A stretch of 64,000 bases of DNA from Cryptomeria japonica (Eukaryota; Streptophyta; Pinopsida; Cupressales; Cupressaceae), in the NCBI RefSeq assembly GCF_030272615.1, contig NC_081408.1:408826889-408890888 (forward strand). The letters run 5' to 3'. Every line of letters begins with the position of its first letter. The stretch's first letter is position 1. Below, in pieces: positions 21,494 through 32,881 of the stretch. The notes beneath the pieces were generated by a model, which saw only the letters and a list, made by a program, of their open reading frames with translations, did not search any database and had not been told where the DNA came from. The position numbers were made by a program, and so were the translations under genes.

Positions 21494-24400
21494 GGTCTTT
21501 CTTCACACGTAAAAAAATCGGGCTATCGAAACTTCGGTGTATAACCTTCACAAACTATGTAAAAGGATATCGCAAGTACGGAAGTCTTCTTAGAACTAGT
21601 TATATAGAAGTTGAAATGTTACTTAAACTTAGACTCTCTTCAATTATGAAGACTATTTTATTTAGATAGTTTTCTTGGCTTCAAAAAAAGCTTGATTTTG
21701 GTAAGTTGATGAAAAATATTTGTTTTAAAAAAAAGAGAAACCTTTTTATTGTGTCATCTAATAGAATCAACTTAGGAATGATGAGTTTACGAAGAAGTCA
21801 ATCAAATCATTCATAATGTATTAAGGTTTTAATTTGAGAATTTTAAGGTTTTATCATTCATAATGTGGTTTTGAGTCAATGGCATTTAGGCTCATTCCAT
21901 ATTTAGCCTACTAGGGCATAAGATTTCTTATAATTTATACAACCAATCAATATTAAACCAACTTCATATGAAAGAGAATTCAATTTACTATTAGAATCCA
22001 AAATATGAATAAACTTGAGCGGTTACATTAAGAGTTATAATCAATTATTTTGTTGCAACCCTGTCAACAAGGGTTTTATGACAGTTTTGACAAAAATCAT
22101 TAGAACTTTCTTTATAATCCATGGATGACCTTCAAACCTATCTTGAATTAAAGATAACTCTTCATTATACAACCTCAAATAGGTTATTAGGGGCCGGATT
22201 CAATCCAAATCTTATTAGGAAAAACATCTAAAGCAACAAATAATCATGACTATAAAAAACAATAGTTAAAAGTATTGAACAAAATATCAATTTTCTCATT
22301 GAATCTTCATCAAAAATATTTTCCAATACATAATTTATAGAAATACACTTCCTTCCTATTTATCCAACAAACAATTACATGGAGGTCTTACTTTTAAACT
22401 GATATATACAACCCTGTAACAGTCACAACCCTGCAAAATTAAGTGATTGTCAGAGGCTTTATTTGATCTAGCCTTACAAGACTTTCCTCCAACTCTATCA
22501 CACAAAATTAATCCAAATAAATGATGGATTTTATAGCCTCTCATGGTTCTATAACTGTTCCAACTGCCCCTAAGACCGAAATGTACAATTTGACAACATT
22601 TTATGCATTGTTGCATTACAACTTTTTAGTGACACCTTGACAACTTTTGCCTTTTGACATGAATGACCACTAAACATTACTTAGATACTTTAAACACCTT
22701 AGAATATAATCAAAACAAAATATTAAACCTTTATTACCCTTCCATGGGTACATTTACATTATTTGAACAATCAGGACCTAAATAGGACTATTTGACAACT
22801 TTTGAGAAAATGGCTCAGTTAGCATTACACATTGACAAGCTTGACAAGCTTGTTTATTTCTCATTACTAATAATGAGTATGTAGCTTCTTAATATTAGTA
22901 CTATTTGGTTCTCCATTTTCTTTAAGAAACAAGAGAGTATGGATGTCTTTAAGTATGGATGTCTTTAAGTATGGAAGTCTACAAAGTAGAAGTTATTGAA
23001 GATTGTGGGGTTGCAGAGAAGGATGGGAGGTCGCATGATAGACAAGGATGGGAAGAAGTTTGGATGACCTCTGAAATTCCACAAAAGGAAAAATGGAAGA
23101 GGAACAAAGGCTTGCAAAAATTGGGAGCAAAGAAAGACCAAAGGTTGGGATGACAAAAGGGAAAGATGAACCTCGAAAGTCTGGAACTATGCAAAATGGA
23201 TGAAATGGTAACAAAAGCAAGTAAAGTTAGAGAATGCAAGAAAAGTTCGGAGTACATGACAATGAAATGATGTAGAAGAGAATGGAATATTGGGACAAAG
23301 AGACAAAAGTCCAGCTGTTCGTTAAAAGCCCACAAAAGGAGGAAATAAAAGTAGATGAAGAGAAGAAAAACCCAATATACTTAGCAGAGCTTCCACGTGG
23401 GATTGATAGTTGGAACTGGATATTAGACAATTAGAATAAGTCCAGTAGTCAACAAAAAGTTTGCAACTCCACAAAATGTGAGAAAAATGACCAAAAGCTT
23501 CCTAGACAGAGAAATTTTTTGGGCTTTTGCAACTTTCAACATATGATAATAGCAGGTGGAATGAAGAGGAACGACACCAAGACAAATTTGACCGAGGGAG
23601 ATCCATTTAAATATTTCTCAAATCTGTTATATATGATGGGAAAAATAAGGCTATATGCACAAGGGGGCATTCAAGGAAAATTTCCAATTGTTAGATTGAA
23701 TCCCAACACACTCTACAACTGGTGCCAAATTGAACTATGGAAGATTCAAATTCTTATCACCTTATTTGATTTTAAAAGATTTTTTTGTGGATTTGACAAA
23801 ACTTGGAAGTTGAAGTCTATTTTGTAACACCACTTAGATAAATATGTGGACATCATTGTTGCTTATGTCCTGATTCTGGTATAGTAAATAGGGTTTACTT
23901 ATTTTTAAATTTTTATACAATACTTTTAGCCTTCATCTAACATAATCGATAATTGGAAGACTTTTCAATAACTAGGAACTGCAGCATTAGAAAAGTAAAG
24001 AAAAATAGATAAATGAGAACATACCGGTAGGATGACAAGCTCAAATTTATGAGACAGACACTCTAAAATGAACTTGTCTGCAACCAACTTTATATGAATC
24101 AAACACACAACCTGCAATTCCACAAGAATTTGTAGGCATGCGAAAATCTACATGAATTTTGCCATCTCCAATAGTTAGATATCCTCCAAACTAGCTACTC
24201 AATCCTTCGATATCACCTGCTAGACAACCCAATTTTAAACCAGACCAGGAAAAGATAACAAGATGGTTGATATAGATCTGTTGTTGTTAATTTGGAGGTC
24301 GAGAGTTAAAGGGAGAAGGACACGTGGAACCCGATTTGCAGAGAGGCAAAGAAACAAAGGAATTGGTAGAGGCAAAGGAATTGGTAGAGGCAAAGGAACT

Positions 24401-24623
24401 GTTAATTCAATCTGTCGCACGCGGTTTTCAAATGAACCCGCGCTTCTTCTTTTTTAATAATGCCTGTGGTCATCGGAATTCCGACTAACATGAGCTTTGT
24501 TGAAAAACACCATTGACATTTCGATGTTATCAGGCATTTAAAAAAAAAAAAAATCAAATTTGATCACAAAACGCCTTGTCCATCGGAAACCGCCATCGAA
24601 ATTTGAGGCCAAATGTATTAGTG
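21494..24623. mobile_element. CACTA element interior/flank ending in a right terminus
   Basis: About 3.1 kb upstream of the transposase start, without a recognised gene, ending in a degenerate CACTA terminus (CACTAATACATTTGG read inward from 24623). Subterminal-like words (CATCGGAATTCCGACT, CCATCGGAAACCGCCATCG) occur at 24470-24600. If this is the 5' end of the element whose transposase lies at 20291-21493, the orientation fits. A duplicated 17-base word (AGTATGGATGTCTTTAA) lies near 22936. A weak ORF at 23519-23827 has no recognised family. Confidence 0.5.
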
Positions 24624-24639
24624 GCACGAGTTCTAGTCA

Positions 24640-25500
24640 AATAGGATTCTTCTTTGATTTAGTCATAGTTTTCCTAGATTTTCTATTGCACCTCACCTAT
24701 AGATATGAGGTTGCGTATTGTAATCTTTATCTTTAATTTTATGCAACAAAACTTTGCCAAAGTGAAGAGAAAAAGTGAAACTTTGAGTTCATATTGTTGT
24801 TTTGCAAATTTGATCAAATAAGAAGGCACCTTTGGCATTCAGACTTTGTGTTGGATTCATTGTGATTTATGGTGAGAGTGTTCTTACATCACTGATAAAA
24901 TCTTATTGTGATCAAATAAAAGCATTGTGTTGAGAAAATATTAAAGAGTAGAATAAGTGTTGGCTTGTAAACTTTATGTTAAATTTTCAGCTCTTATTAG
25001 ATAAAATTAGTAATTAGTGTAAGAGGTAACGATTTGAAAACTTTGAGCTTCATCTTGTTATTTTGAGAAAAAGTTAACCAGATTTTAATAAGATAGTATT
25101 TCAAAGACTTTGTGTTTTGTTTGTTTTGTTATCTTGGTAAGGAAGTGGCGATTTGAAGACTTTGAGCTTCATTTTATTATTTTTTGAGGAAAGATTATCG
25201 AAATTGAAATAGGATATTAGGAGTGAGACTTTGTGCTTTACTTTTTTATCTTATTAGATATTGTGGGTTACAAGAGTTATTTATAAAAGGTTGATAGGAT
25301 TATAGTGGGTATAAGACTTTGAGCTTGAACACTATTTTCTCATCCTGAAGAAGCAATGAGGGACTTTGAGCCTTCACAGAAACTTTGCTTCTTTATTGGC
25401 ATTTTTCATTCACATGCTCTAAGTTAAATTTCTTTGTAGCTTTGAAGTTATATAAATCATTATTGCTCTGCATTGTAAATTATTTCCTGAAAAAAGAGGA
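24640..25500 (+). repeat. LTR-like region with alternating ACTTTGAG/ACTTTGTG repeats
   Basis: No coding pattern. Eight copies of ACTTTG(A/T)G lie at about 24773, 24841, 25041, 25109, 25160, 25231, 25316 and 25364, several followed by CTTCATTTTATTATTTTGAG. A TATA-like CTATAGATATGAGG precedes them near 24700. Probably the R/U5 part of an old LTR or another non-coding element leader. Ends not found. Confidence 0.45.
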
Positions 25501-25650
25501 GAGAATGACATCTAGTCTAAAGAGAGAATAGGATGATGTATCGCCCAAGTTTAGAATAGGATTCATAGTTAAATTTGTGTTTCAAATAGAGAGAGTAGTA
25601 AGAAAAGGGGGAGCCTTCCCTTACAATTAGGAGAGATTCAATCTCACACA

Positions 25651-25711
25651 TTGTGGTTGAAACCACAATTTTGTAAACACAATTTTGTAAACTTCCCTAG
25701 TTTACAAAATT
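25651..25711. other. two adjacent perfect hairpins
   Basis: First: arms TTGTGGTT and AACCACAA with a 2-base loop (25651-25668). Second: 12-base arms AATTTTGTAAAC and GTTTACAAAATT with a 7-base loop (25681-25711). A direct copy of ACAATTTTGTAAAC overlaps the space between them. Confidence 0.8.
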
Positions 25712-26400
25712 TTCACCCAATAGGAGCATGCATGCACCAAAAAGGAAAAATATTTTGCGGGTTCTTATGATGACATAGGGAAAAAGAAAGTTCAAGAAGG
25801 GATGAAAGATAAAAATTACCGAATACAAGTCAAGCCTGATGAGAACCAATTTGCAAGTCCAAACCATTATTTGGCATGTGTAGTTGAAATTATGAAAATG
25901 GAAGCAAAAGAGAGTCAATTATCAAAAGGGAAAGAGATTATTGATAATCAATCAAGAGAATATGGAATATCTCATGGTGTTCCTATTGGCATGTTCAAGG
26001 AATTGGTTAAAGGTTCTTCTTCATCTGACAATCTCTTTTATACTCACCCAAGCTACTCAATTTCAGATCCAGATCATCAAAGTTGAATTAAAAAGCTTCA
26101 AATTGAAATACTTTAGCGCATTCAAGAAGAAGTGATCAATAACATGCAAAGTGAGGTTGAGTTGATTCTAGATTCACATGTTTTTGATGAGCACTGGTTA
26201 TTTGGATATACTGCCTCATTTAGAGAAACTACACATGCTAGAAATCCCAAGACTCAAGTTCGTGAAGCAAGCTTATAACTGAGTTCACAAGTACCCCGGG
26301 ATTGCCACCTATTATTTCACCATGGAATTTATTTTTCTCAATCAGTTAATGGGTTTTCATAATCCACTTGGAGTTGTTTTGAGGTAGGCATCCCCTACCG
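25712..26400 (+). pseudogene. decayed coding sequence, perhaps an LTR-element gag start
   Basis: A plus-strand frame at 25802-26086 and its continuation are rich in Lys/Glu/Gln/Ser and hydrophilic (GVPIGMFKELVKGSSSSDN). Its position after an LTR-like region suggests the leader/gag of an old LTR element, but no family motif is recognised and the sequence is broken. Confidence 0.3.
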
Positions 26401-27332
26401 TGTACATATTTTTGGTCAAAATTTTGTTGTGTTGGTCCCATTTTGGTTTGCATCTAGTTTCTCTAGGTAGTCCCTATGTTGTGTATTCCTTCCCTTATTT
26501 GTGACTCTATTTCCCAAGGATAACACACTGATCACTGAAGAGATTTTATATTCATTTGACATCCTTTGTAGTCCTTGTCCCTAGTTAGAGCCATTGGTTG
26601 GTCCAGTGCTTAAACACCCAAACTTTGAAATTTTACATTAAATCCAATACCTACCTTATTTGAAATGTGTACTTGTCAAAAGTTTTCAAGATATGTAATT
26701 ATGTGGTTTTAGTTCAAGGCAATCATCTTAAGTCATATCATGTAACGATCAAAACCCAAAAATGTTAAAATTTTAAAAATTATGAGGCACCAAGGAAAAC
26801 CGTCCTCTATACCATTTTAAGTTATGGGACAAATTTTCATGAAGACCTACTTCACCATTTACGAAATTTTAATATTTACATTTTTATGCGCCTATTTTTC
26901 AGAAAATATTAAAATCTTAATATTAATGCATCCTCGTGAATAAATCCATGTTATGATCTCCTCATTAATTTTGAAAATTCAAACGTTAGAAGCTTGTGAT
27001 TTGAAAGTTAAATGTTGTGCAATTTAAACTCACAACTCACTACTAGATGTGATTTTGAAAAATCAAATGTAAGAAAGTTGTGAATTATGGATTTTGGACG
27101 TCAAAAAGATCGTGAATGGTTAAATGTTAATGTGGGTAAGTTCTGGAATGCAAGTAATTTGTGAATAGTGAAAAATGAATGCGGAAGTGCTTATGTGTTG
27201 TGATACCAAAATCTACAACTCATAACTAGTTGTGAATTATGAATTTCAAATGCAAAACAATTGCCAGCCATGGAAAGTGAATGCAAGCACTAGTTGTGGA
27301 TGGTGAAAAGTAAATGTAATGAATTGTGAACT
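26401..27332. other. no gene seen
   Basis: AT-rich DNA with degenerate repeats of words such as GTTGTGAATTATG between 26960 and 27330. No coding pattern on either strand. Confidence 0.5.
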
Positions 27333-27475
27333 AAAGTAGATATGTCAACTTCCACGAAACCTAATTCTTTTAAAGAATATTAATGATTACACAGTCCATT
27401 TTTCTAAAGTAGTTATGTCAACTTCCAGGAAACTTAATTCTTTTAAAGAAAAATAATTATTGCAGAGTCCATTTT
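27333..27475 (+). repeat. 73-bp tandem duplication
   Basis: Two diverged copies at 27333-27405 and 27406-27475. Both start AAAGTAG(A/T)TATGTCAACTT and end with CAGAGTCCATTTT-like sequence. Confidence 0.8.
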
Positions 27476-27809
27476 ACCCCATCTCTACTGGCATCCTTGT
27501 AGAGAAACCTACAAAATGTGTAAGCACATACAAGGCATTTGAACTGTCTAACCAAACGCATCAAGGAGGTTTTTGCAAATTTAATACCATGAAAGAATTC
27601 ATACAAAAGGTGGAAAGTTCGGCTGAAATGCAAAATATGGAAGCTAAGGGGAGGGGAGTTAACTGTTTGATAAAATGCTCAAGGAAATGTGTCGAGCTCT
27701 GTGTCGCAGTTAGAAGAGTTGGAACAGGTTCTGGATAACCACGAAATCTTAAATACATAATTTTTTTATTTTCAGTGTACTGGTTGACACTATTAAAATG
27801 TGGAATCAT

Positions 27810-28350
27810 AGAAAAAAGCATTCGAATGGGTCAAAGAGATGTCACCACAATGGTGCAATGATTGCAACATATACACTCGATGGCTAGTTGAAAAGGCCAT
27901 GGAGACTCTGATACAATTTCGATTGGCAGGTGTAAAACAACACAGTGCAATGTTTTCCAACATCGTTCCAGCTTGTGTCAAAATGGGATCATTTGAAGAG
28001 TGATGGATATCCATAAAACCATAAACCAAAGTGGATTTTGTCAAATGTCATAGTTGGAAATGCCCTGTCATACATGGATGCAAAATATGGAAACAAAGGT
28101 TATAATCTATGAAATGTTTGACAGAATGCGCTGAAGTTGAGAACACTCGAATCAAAACATAAGGAGAAAGACATTGAGGAAGAATATGAAGCGTACACAA
28201 TGGGTGGCCTATTTGACACAATGCATCAAAGACATATCATCTCATGGATTGCAATGACCACAAAATATGCAACGTACTCGGTACTTGCACCTATAAATTG
28301 TAGCTTTACAACAGGTTATGGATATTCATCAAAGCATATGAATATATGAG
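27810..28350 (+). pseudogene. PPR-protein pseudogene fragment
   Basis: Decayed pentatricopeptide repeats of the plant PLS type. Pieces readable on the plus strand are WLVEKAMETLIQFRLAGVK followed by MFSNIVPACVKMGSFEE, then IVGNALSYMDAKYG, then GLFDTMHQRHIISWIAM. They match the usual PPR phrases (ARxLFDxMPxRNVVSWxAMI, LPACAKMGSLE, VGNALIDMYAKCG) in the usual order. PPR proteins bind organellar RNA in mitochondria or plastids. Frameshifts and stops separate the pieces and the rest of the gene is missing. No transposon features were seen around it. Confidence 0.65.
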
Positions 28351-30764
28351 TCTTTTTGTTAGATATTATTATTTATAATGCTCTGATCAACCTGCGTGCA
28401 AAATGTGAACTATTGAAGTGACACATGAATGACTAGTGGACATAATAGTGTAAAGAAATGTGGTTTTGAACATTTAGCTGATTTGCTACATAGTGACCAA
28501 ACATTGGATGTGGGCAAGCCAATACATCTATTCTTTCACAATTACCTTTATGAATAAAAAGACCAGAAGGGGCATTATACAAAGTTATAGTATATGGAAG
28601 TTCATTCCTTGGATTGTGACGATGAATTCTGACAGATCTAGAAGCATGCATATTAAATGCCAAATAACATGTGGCAGAATCAATAAAGATTATGTGAAGT
28701 TGTGGCATTATCAGGCTGAATTTCCAGTGGGAAGAGTATTGTTGAATCTAAGAGGCATGAATACAAATTTGGATATCAAGCTACACATTCTAAATTACAC
28801 GAGATATAAATTGGGCAATAAAGCTTTGGAGGCATATGGAGAGCTTGGCAAGGATGAGAGTCAGTTGATCCTCAATATTCAAGAACATCACATGCTTAAA
28901 TGCATTGGAAAGAGAAGAGAGACCAAATCTGCACAGTATATCTCCAAATTAAAATGAGTCACATAAGATACATATGAATGGTGTGCAAACTACTTATTGG
29001 GCAGATACTAGTAACATTAATGAGCATAATCCAGGAGAGAAGAGAAGTTATATCAATTCTAATGGCACTGCTAATAATTTTAGTGACAAAATGGCCAAGT
29101 CTCTAACTAATGTAAAAAAATGTAGTTAAGGGTGGTACATCAAATACTATATGGATTGCATTACGGGAAGTTTGAGGTTAGAATTTTGATTCGTGTGCCT
29201 ATATCTGTGAATTGGATAATCATGAACACTAGAGATGGATTACAAGTTATGGCATTAAATGAAATCTACAGGGTTTTCTTGTTGGGAAGTTTTGTTCTTC
29301 CAAGTGGATTTTCATAAACATCTTGAGAGATACATTACTCATACCATAAACAAGTATCCCTCTTATTCAAGAGAAATGAAAAGATGGTCATTCAGATACA
29401 GTTGAAGCACATGTTTCTAAAGGTTAGAATGTTGGTAAATGAATGGTTTTTTGGTTAGGAGAAGCCCAAATGCCCACGACAACAGTCTATGCATCTATAT
29501 CTCTAATCAACATTCTCAAAGAAGCTACCTCCAACTAGTGCTATCCCAAATCTTCACGACCATCGTGTTTGTTTGACACCATGGCACCACAAAGAAGTGC
29601 ACAAATTAAACAAAATAAGATAGACAATGCTTAGTGTCAAGAACATTTTCACGAGTCATCAAAGATAAAGCAAGCGAAGATGAAAAGCTACGAAAAGCGA
29701 CTTATGTCAATGTAACTAAAACTTATAAAATAAGCCTTAAGATATATAAAAGTCATAACCAAATAAGATTTATTACTTTTAAACCAGTTGTTTTAAAAAG
29801 GTAATTAGAAAATCCATAGTTAGAAGGTGATTATCTGAAGAAGTTTATAAATACAAGGCTATTTCTATTGCAAGGGGGACTTTTGTGAAGGGGGAAACTT
29901 TGGACAAATTTGTAAAGAGACTTTCTAACGACATTTTGGAAACTAATGTACGTAAGGGATTCTGAGATTGTATAATCTTATGAAGATGATAAAGAATACA
30001 TTTGTTAGTATATTTCTAAGTTATTATTGCTAATTTCTTGTATGTTAAATTAGTAATCCTTTTTATGAATATGTGCAATCCATTGATACAATATTTAGTT
30101 GATGTAATGAGACACACTCATATCTTGGTACCTTGTTTTGAATGTGCTGAAGCAACCTATCTATTTGTATGATTAGATCCATCACTCTTCTTTCATCATC
30201 ATTGCACATCCAAACTTATTTTGTGTTGAAACCCCCTTTGTAATTGTTATCATTTGTGGAGTCTCATTTGATATTCATAGGTCTATCATTCAGGTTCTTG
30301 TTATTCAACTTTATTTAGTTTTGTCTTGTCTCCTTTTTGTACTTTTAGGTTAAAAGTACACAAAACCCCTAAAAACCCCATCATACGAGGCATTTGCCCC
30401 TCTCAAATGCAAAGGAAGATTGTGGTTTTATCGCAATCTCTCCAACAGTTAGAACGGTTGCCACTACTCTTAGGGCAAATAGGCTCAATTTTCAAGATGG
30501 ATTGCAATGACAAATCCGTTTACCAACACATTGCAATTTATTTCATTGATATGGTACAGTAACAAACTTTAATAATTTTTTTAACATTGACTTTGTGTTT
30601 TTATTCCTACGCTTGATACAAATATTTAGGTCCATCTTGATAATCTATCATTTAGATTATTTTTGTACATTGCTTGATATATAGAAATTTGATTTGTTTT
30701 TTTAGTTGCATTGGTAAGTTTATCTTATTCAAATAAAATTAATTGCTAGTTTTATTATGACACT
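28351..30764. other. no confirmed gene
   Basis: Holds a 154-codon plus-strand ORF (28493-28957) with no recognised family that begins just after the PPR remnant and may be chance or decayed coding DNA. The rest (28960-30764) is AT-rich and without coding pattern. Confidence 0.35.
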
Positions 30765-32881
30765 TTTTTTTTGGTCGGTAATAAGAGTTTATTTTTATTG
30801 CTTATAAAAGAAAGAGATATACATTAGAAAATTCTATAAACTCATGAGCCCACCCAACAAACCACCAAGATTTTAAAAAACATCCATTCTCTGCCCCTCC
30901 CCGTAAAAAAAAAACCGCTCAAAATACAAAATTACAGAGTATTCTTAACACATGCCTATAATCTTGACTTGATTCAAACCATTTAAAACTTAAACATTTT
31001 TCGAGCTAAGACCCACCAAAAATATCTATGAAATATAGATTGCATCAAAAAAAGCATAAACACAGACAATTATGAGGGACCAAATTCAGGCTTGTAAATC
31101 CGCCACCTTCCTCTTGCACTGTCAAGAAACCCTATGTTTCACGAGTCTCGCCTCCAATCTTTCTTGGTTCAACTCTACCTCCACCTCCATCAATTTCACG
31201 AACACCTTCAATGCCTCCCACCCGCGTCGAGCTTCCTCTCTGCAATGAACTTTGTACCTCCCTTCTGACCACCGTAAAAAGGCAATACACTTCTCGAAAA
31301 CCTCATGATTCATGTCTTCAATGCCTTCCCACACATCAAATCCTACTCCAGGAACTTCCCATTCAAGAATTGATTCCATCCCTTCCAAGTAATCTTGAGG
31401 CACAATTGCTACCAATACTCTCTTAATAGTTTCCACTGAGTCCTCCAAATCCAATCTCCACGTCATTATTAAGGAATAGACATCCATGTTTGTTTGGTAT
31501 AAGTGCCTTAAATCCCCAAATCCCTCACCTAAAATCAGTTTCATGCATTTGATCAATCTATCATCCTCGTACAACAACATTCCTTTAAGCCTCCTTTCTG
31601 ACACAGGGCCGAGGAACGGGCATAACTGTTTTCTTGTCTTCATCGTGAAATTTGCTTCCATTTTTCCGTGTCTGCACTAAAATTGCTTTTCGCTTTGTCG
31701 TTTCACGATTTTTCCTTCACCAAACACTCAATCGAAACATCGAGAAAGAAGAGAAAAATTAATTTGCATTAAAACAACCTCCATGAACTCCTAAATTGCT
31801 ATTAATGCCAAGTACAAAAACAATGCCACCACCTTCCAAAAAGTTGCATTAATTTCAATTATGTAATTTTTGCAGTTTCATTAATTTTATGTACCTGCAA
31901 ACATTCCTTTAAACATTCCCTTCTAAACTTACGTTCCTAAAGTCTTCAAACTGCAGTTCCCCAACCTTGACAAAAGTTGAAGCCGATTTTGAAAGTTTGT
32001 TTGCTTCCACATTCCTTGATCGTCTTACATGGCTAATTTAAAAATCTTCAAAAGCTGACAACTTCTCCACAATATTCTCAATAGTATTCTGAAGATGCTA
32101 GGCATTTATTATCCCCTTCATTATCACCTGAATAATAATAAGAAAGTTCCCTTCTAAATGAATTCTTGGAAGACCCAACCTCTTACCAAATTTGATAGTT
32201 GCCAAAGTCGCTAATGCCTCAACCACATTCTTCATCCCTTCTCCCAACTTTTTTGCCCCCAGGGCCAAAGTGTTACCATCCCAATCCTGAACAATGAAGC
32301 CAACTCATGATATTCTCGAGTTTCCTTTAGAAGCCCCATCAAAGTTAATTTTCCACCACCCTTCTATCCATTTCTCCCACACAATATCAGTAGGCTCCCT
32401 CAATGTTGAATTACCCCAACCAAGCCCCTTAATGGGCCTAATACGAATGTCTGGCTAGATTTCTTGCACCTTTTTATCCTCCAAAGTATAAGGAACACCC
32501 AGGTTAAAGAATTGAGAGACCGCTGCCCTAACAACTTCCTCAATAGAAAGGTTAATTCTCTGTTTCAATCTCTCAACTGATTCCTCCTTTTCTAAAAAAA
32601 TTCTCTTGTTTCTCTCTTTCCAAATGCAAGAAAGAGTCTATTTCTTCCATTCGAGAGGTCAACCTTCAAAAACTTTCCTTAGATTTCTGGATTGGGCCTT
32701 GCCATCCCAAAGCTCCCAAATCATCTCCCAGCATGAGGTAGCTACCTTACATTGGAGGAGCAGATGATATGTTATTTCCTCTACCTCACCACACATTACA
32801 CACTTTGATGGCCCACAAAAACCCAATATTTTCCTCCTTTCCCCAGTCAAAATTCGTCCCCTAATCGCCAACCGAGCAAAG
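30765..32881 (-). mobile_element. L1-type LINE, 5'-truncated, with RNase H and an extra 3' ORF
   Basis: Read on the minus strand from 32881. The zinc-binding domain that follows L1 reverse transcriptase is clear ([37 protein letters not shown]). It is followed at about 32360-31870 by an RNase H (INFDGASKGNS near its start, VEALATLATIKFGKRLGLPR, HVRRSRNVEANKLSKSA), then a separate ORF (31661-31122). A 3' region follows with AATAAA-like words and an A run (Ts at 30765-30774 on the plus strand). The endonuclease and RT are missing, as is usual for 5' truncation. The RNase H has stops. The 5' end abuts the last exon of the dead PIP copy. No target duplication was found on comparing both flanks. 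Confidence 0.8.
31122..31661 (-). CDS. 179-codon ORF inside the LINE, downstream of RNase H, unknown product
   Basis: An uninterrupted ORF from ATG to stop, in LINE orientation, about 200 bp after the RNase H and about 350 bp before the A tail. The protein is mostly helical and acidic. It begins MEANFTMKTRKQLCPFLGP, has a central part with MLLYEDDRLIKCMKLILGEG and HLYQTNMDVYSLIMTWRLDL, and a Glu/Arg-rich end (VKLMEVEVELNQERLEARL). No transmembrane segment or catalytic motif is recognised. That it stays open while the RNase H upstream has stops is notable. It could be a captured host sequence, a 3' transduction, or a LINE gene not usually described. Plant L1s normally end after RNase H. Confidence 0.5.
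   Translation of the reverse strand: MEANFTMKTRKQLCPFLGPVSERRLKGMLLYEDDRLIKCMKLILGEGFGDLRHLYQTNMDVYSLIMTWRLDLEDSVETIKRVLVAIVPQDYLEGMESILEWEVPGVGFDVWEGIEDMNHEVFEKCIAFLRWSEGRYKVHCREEARRGWEALKVFVKLMEVEVELNQERLEARLVKHRVS

Noticed and set aside
22959-23430. Overlapping short ORFs on both strands
   Set aside because: Low-complexity purine-rich strand gives open frames by chance; no motif.
28493-28957. 154-codon plus-strand ORF as a gene
   Set aside because: No recognised family, odd composition, and it begins right after a PPR fossil; kept only as a note.
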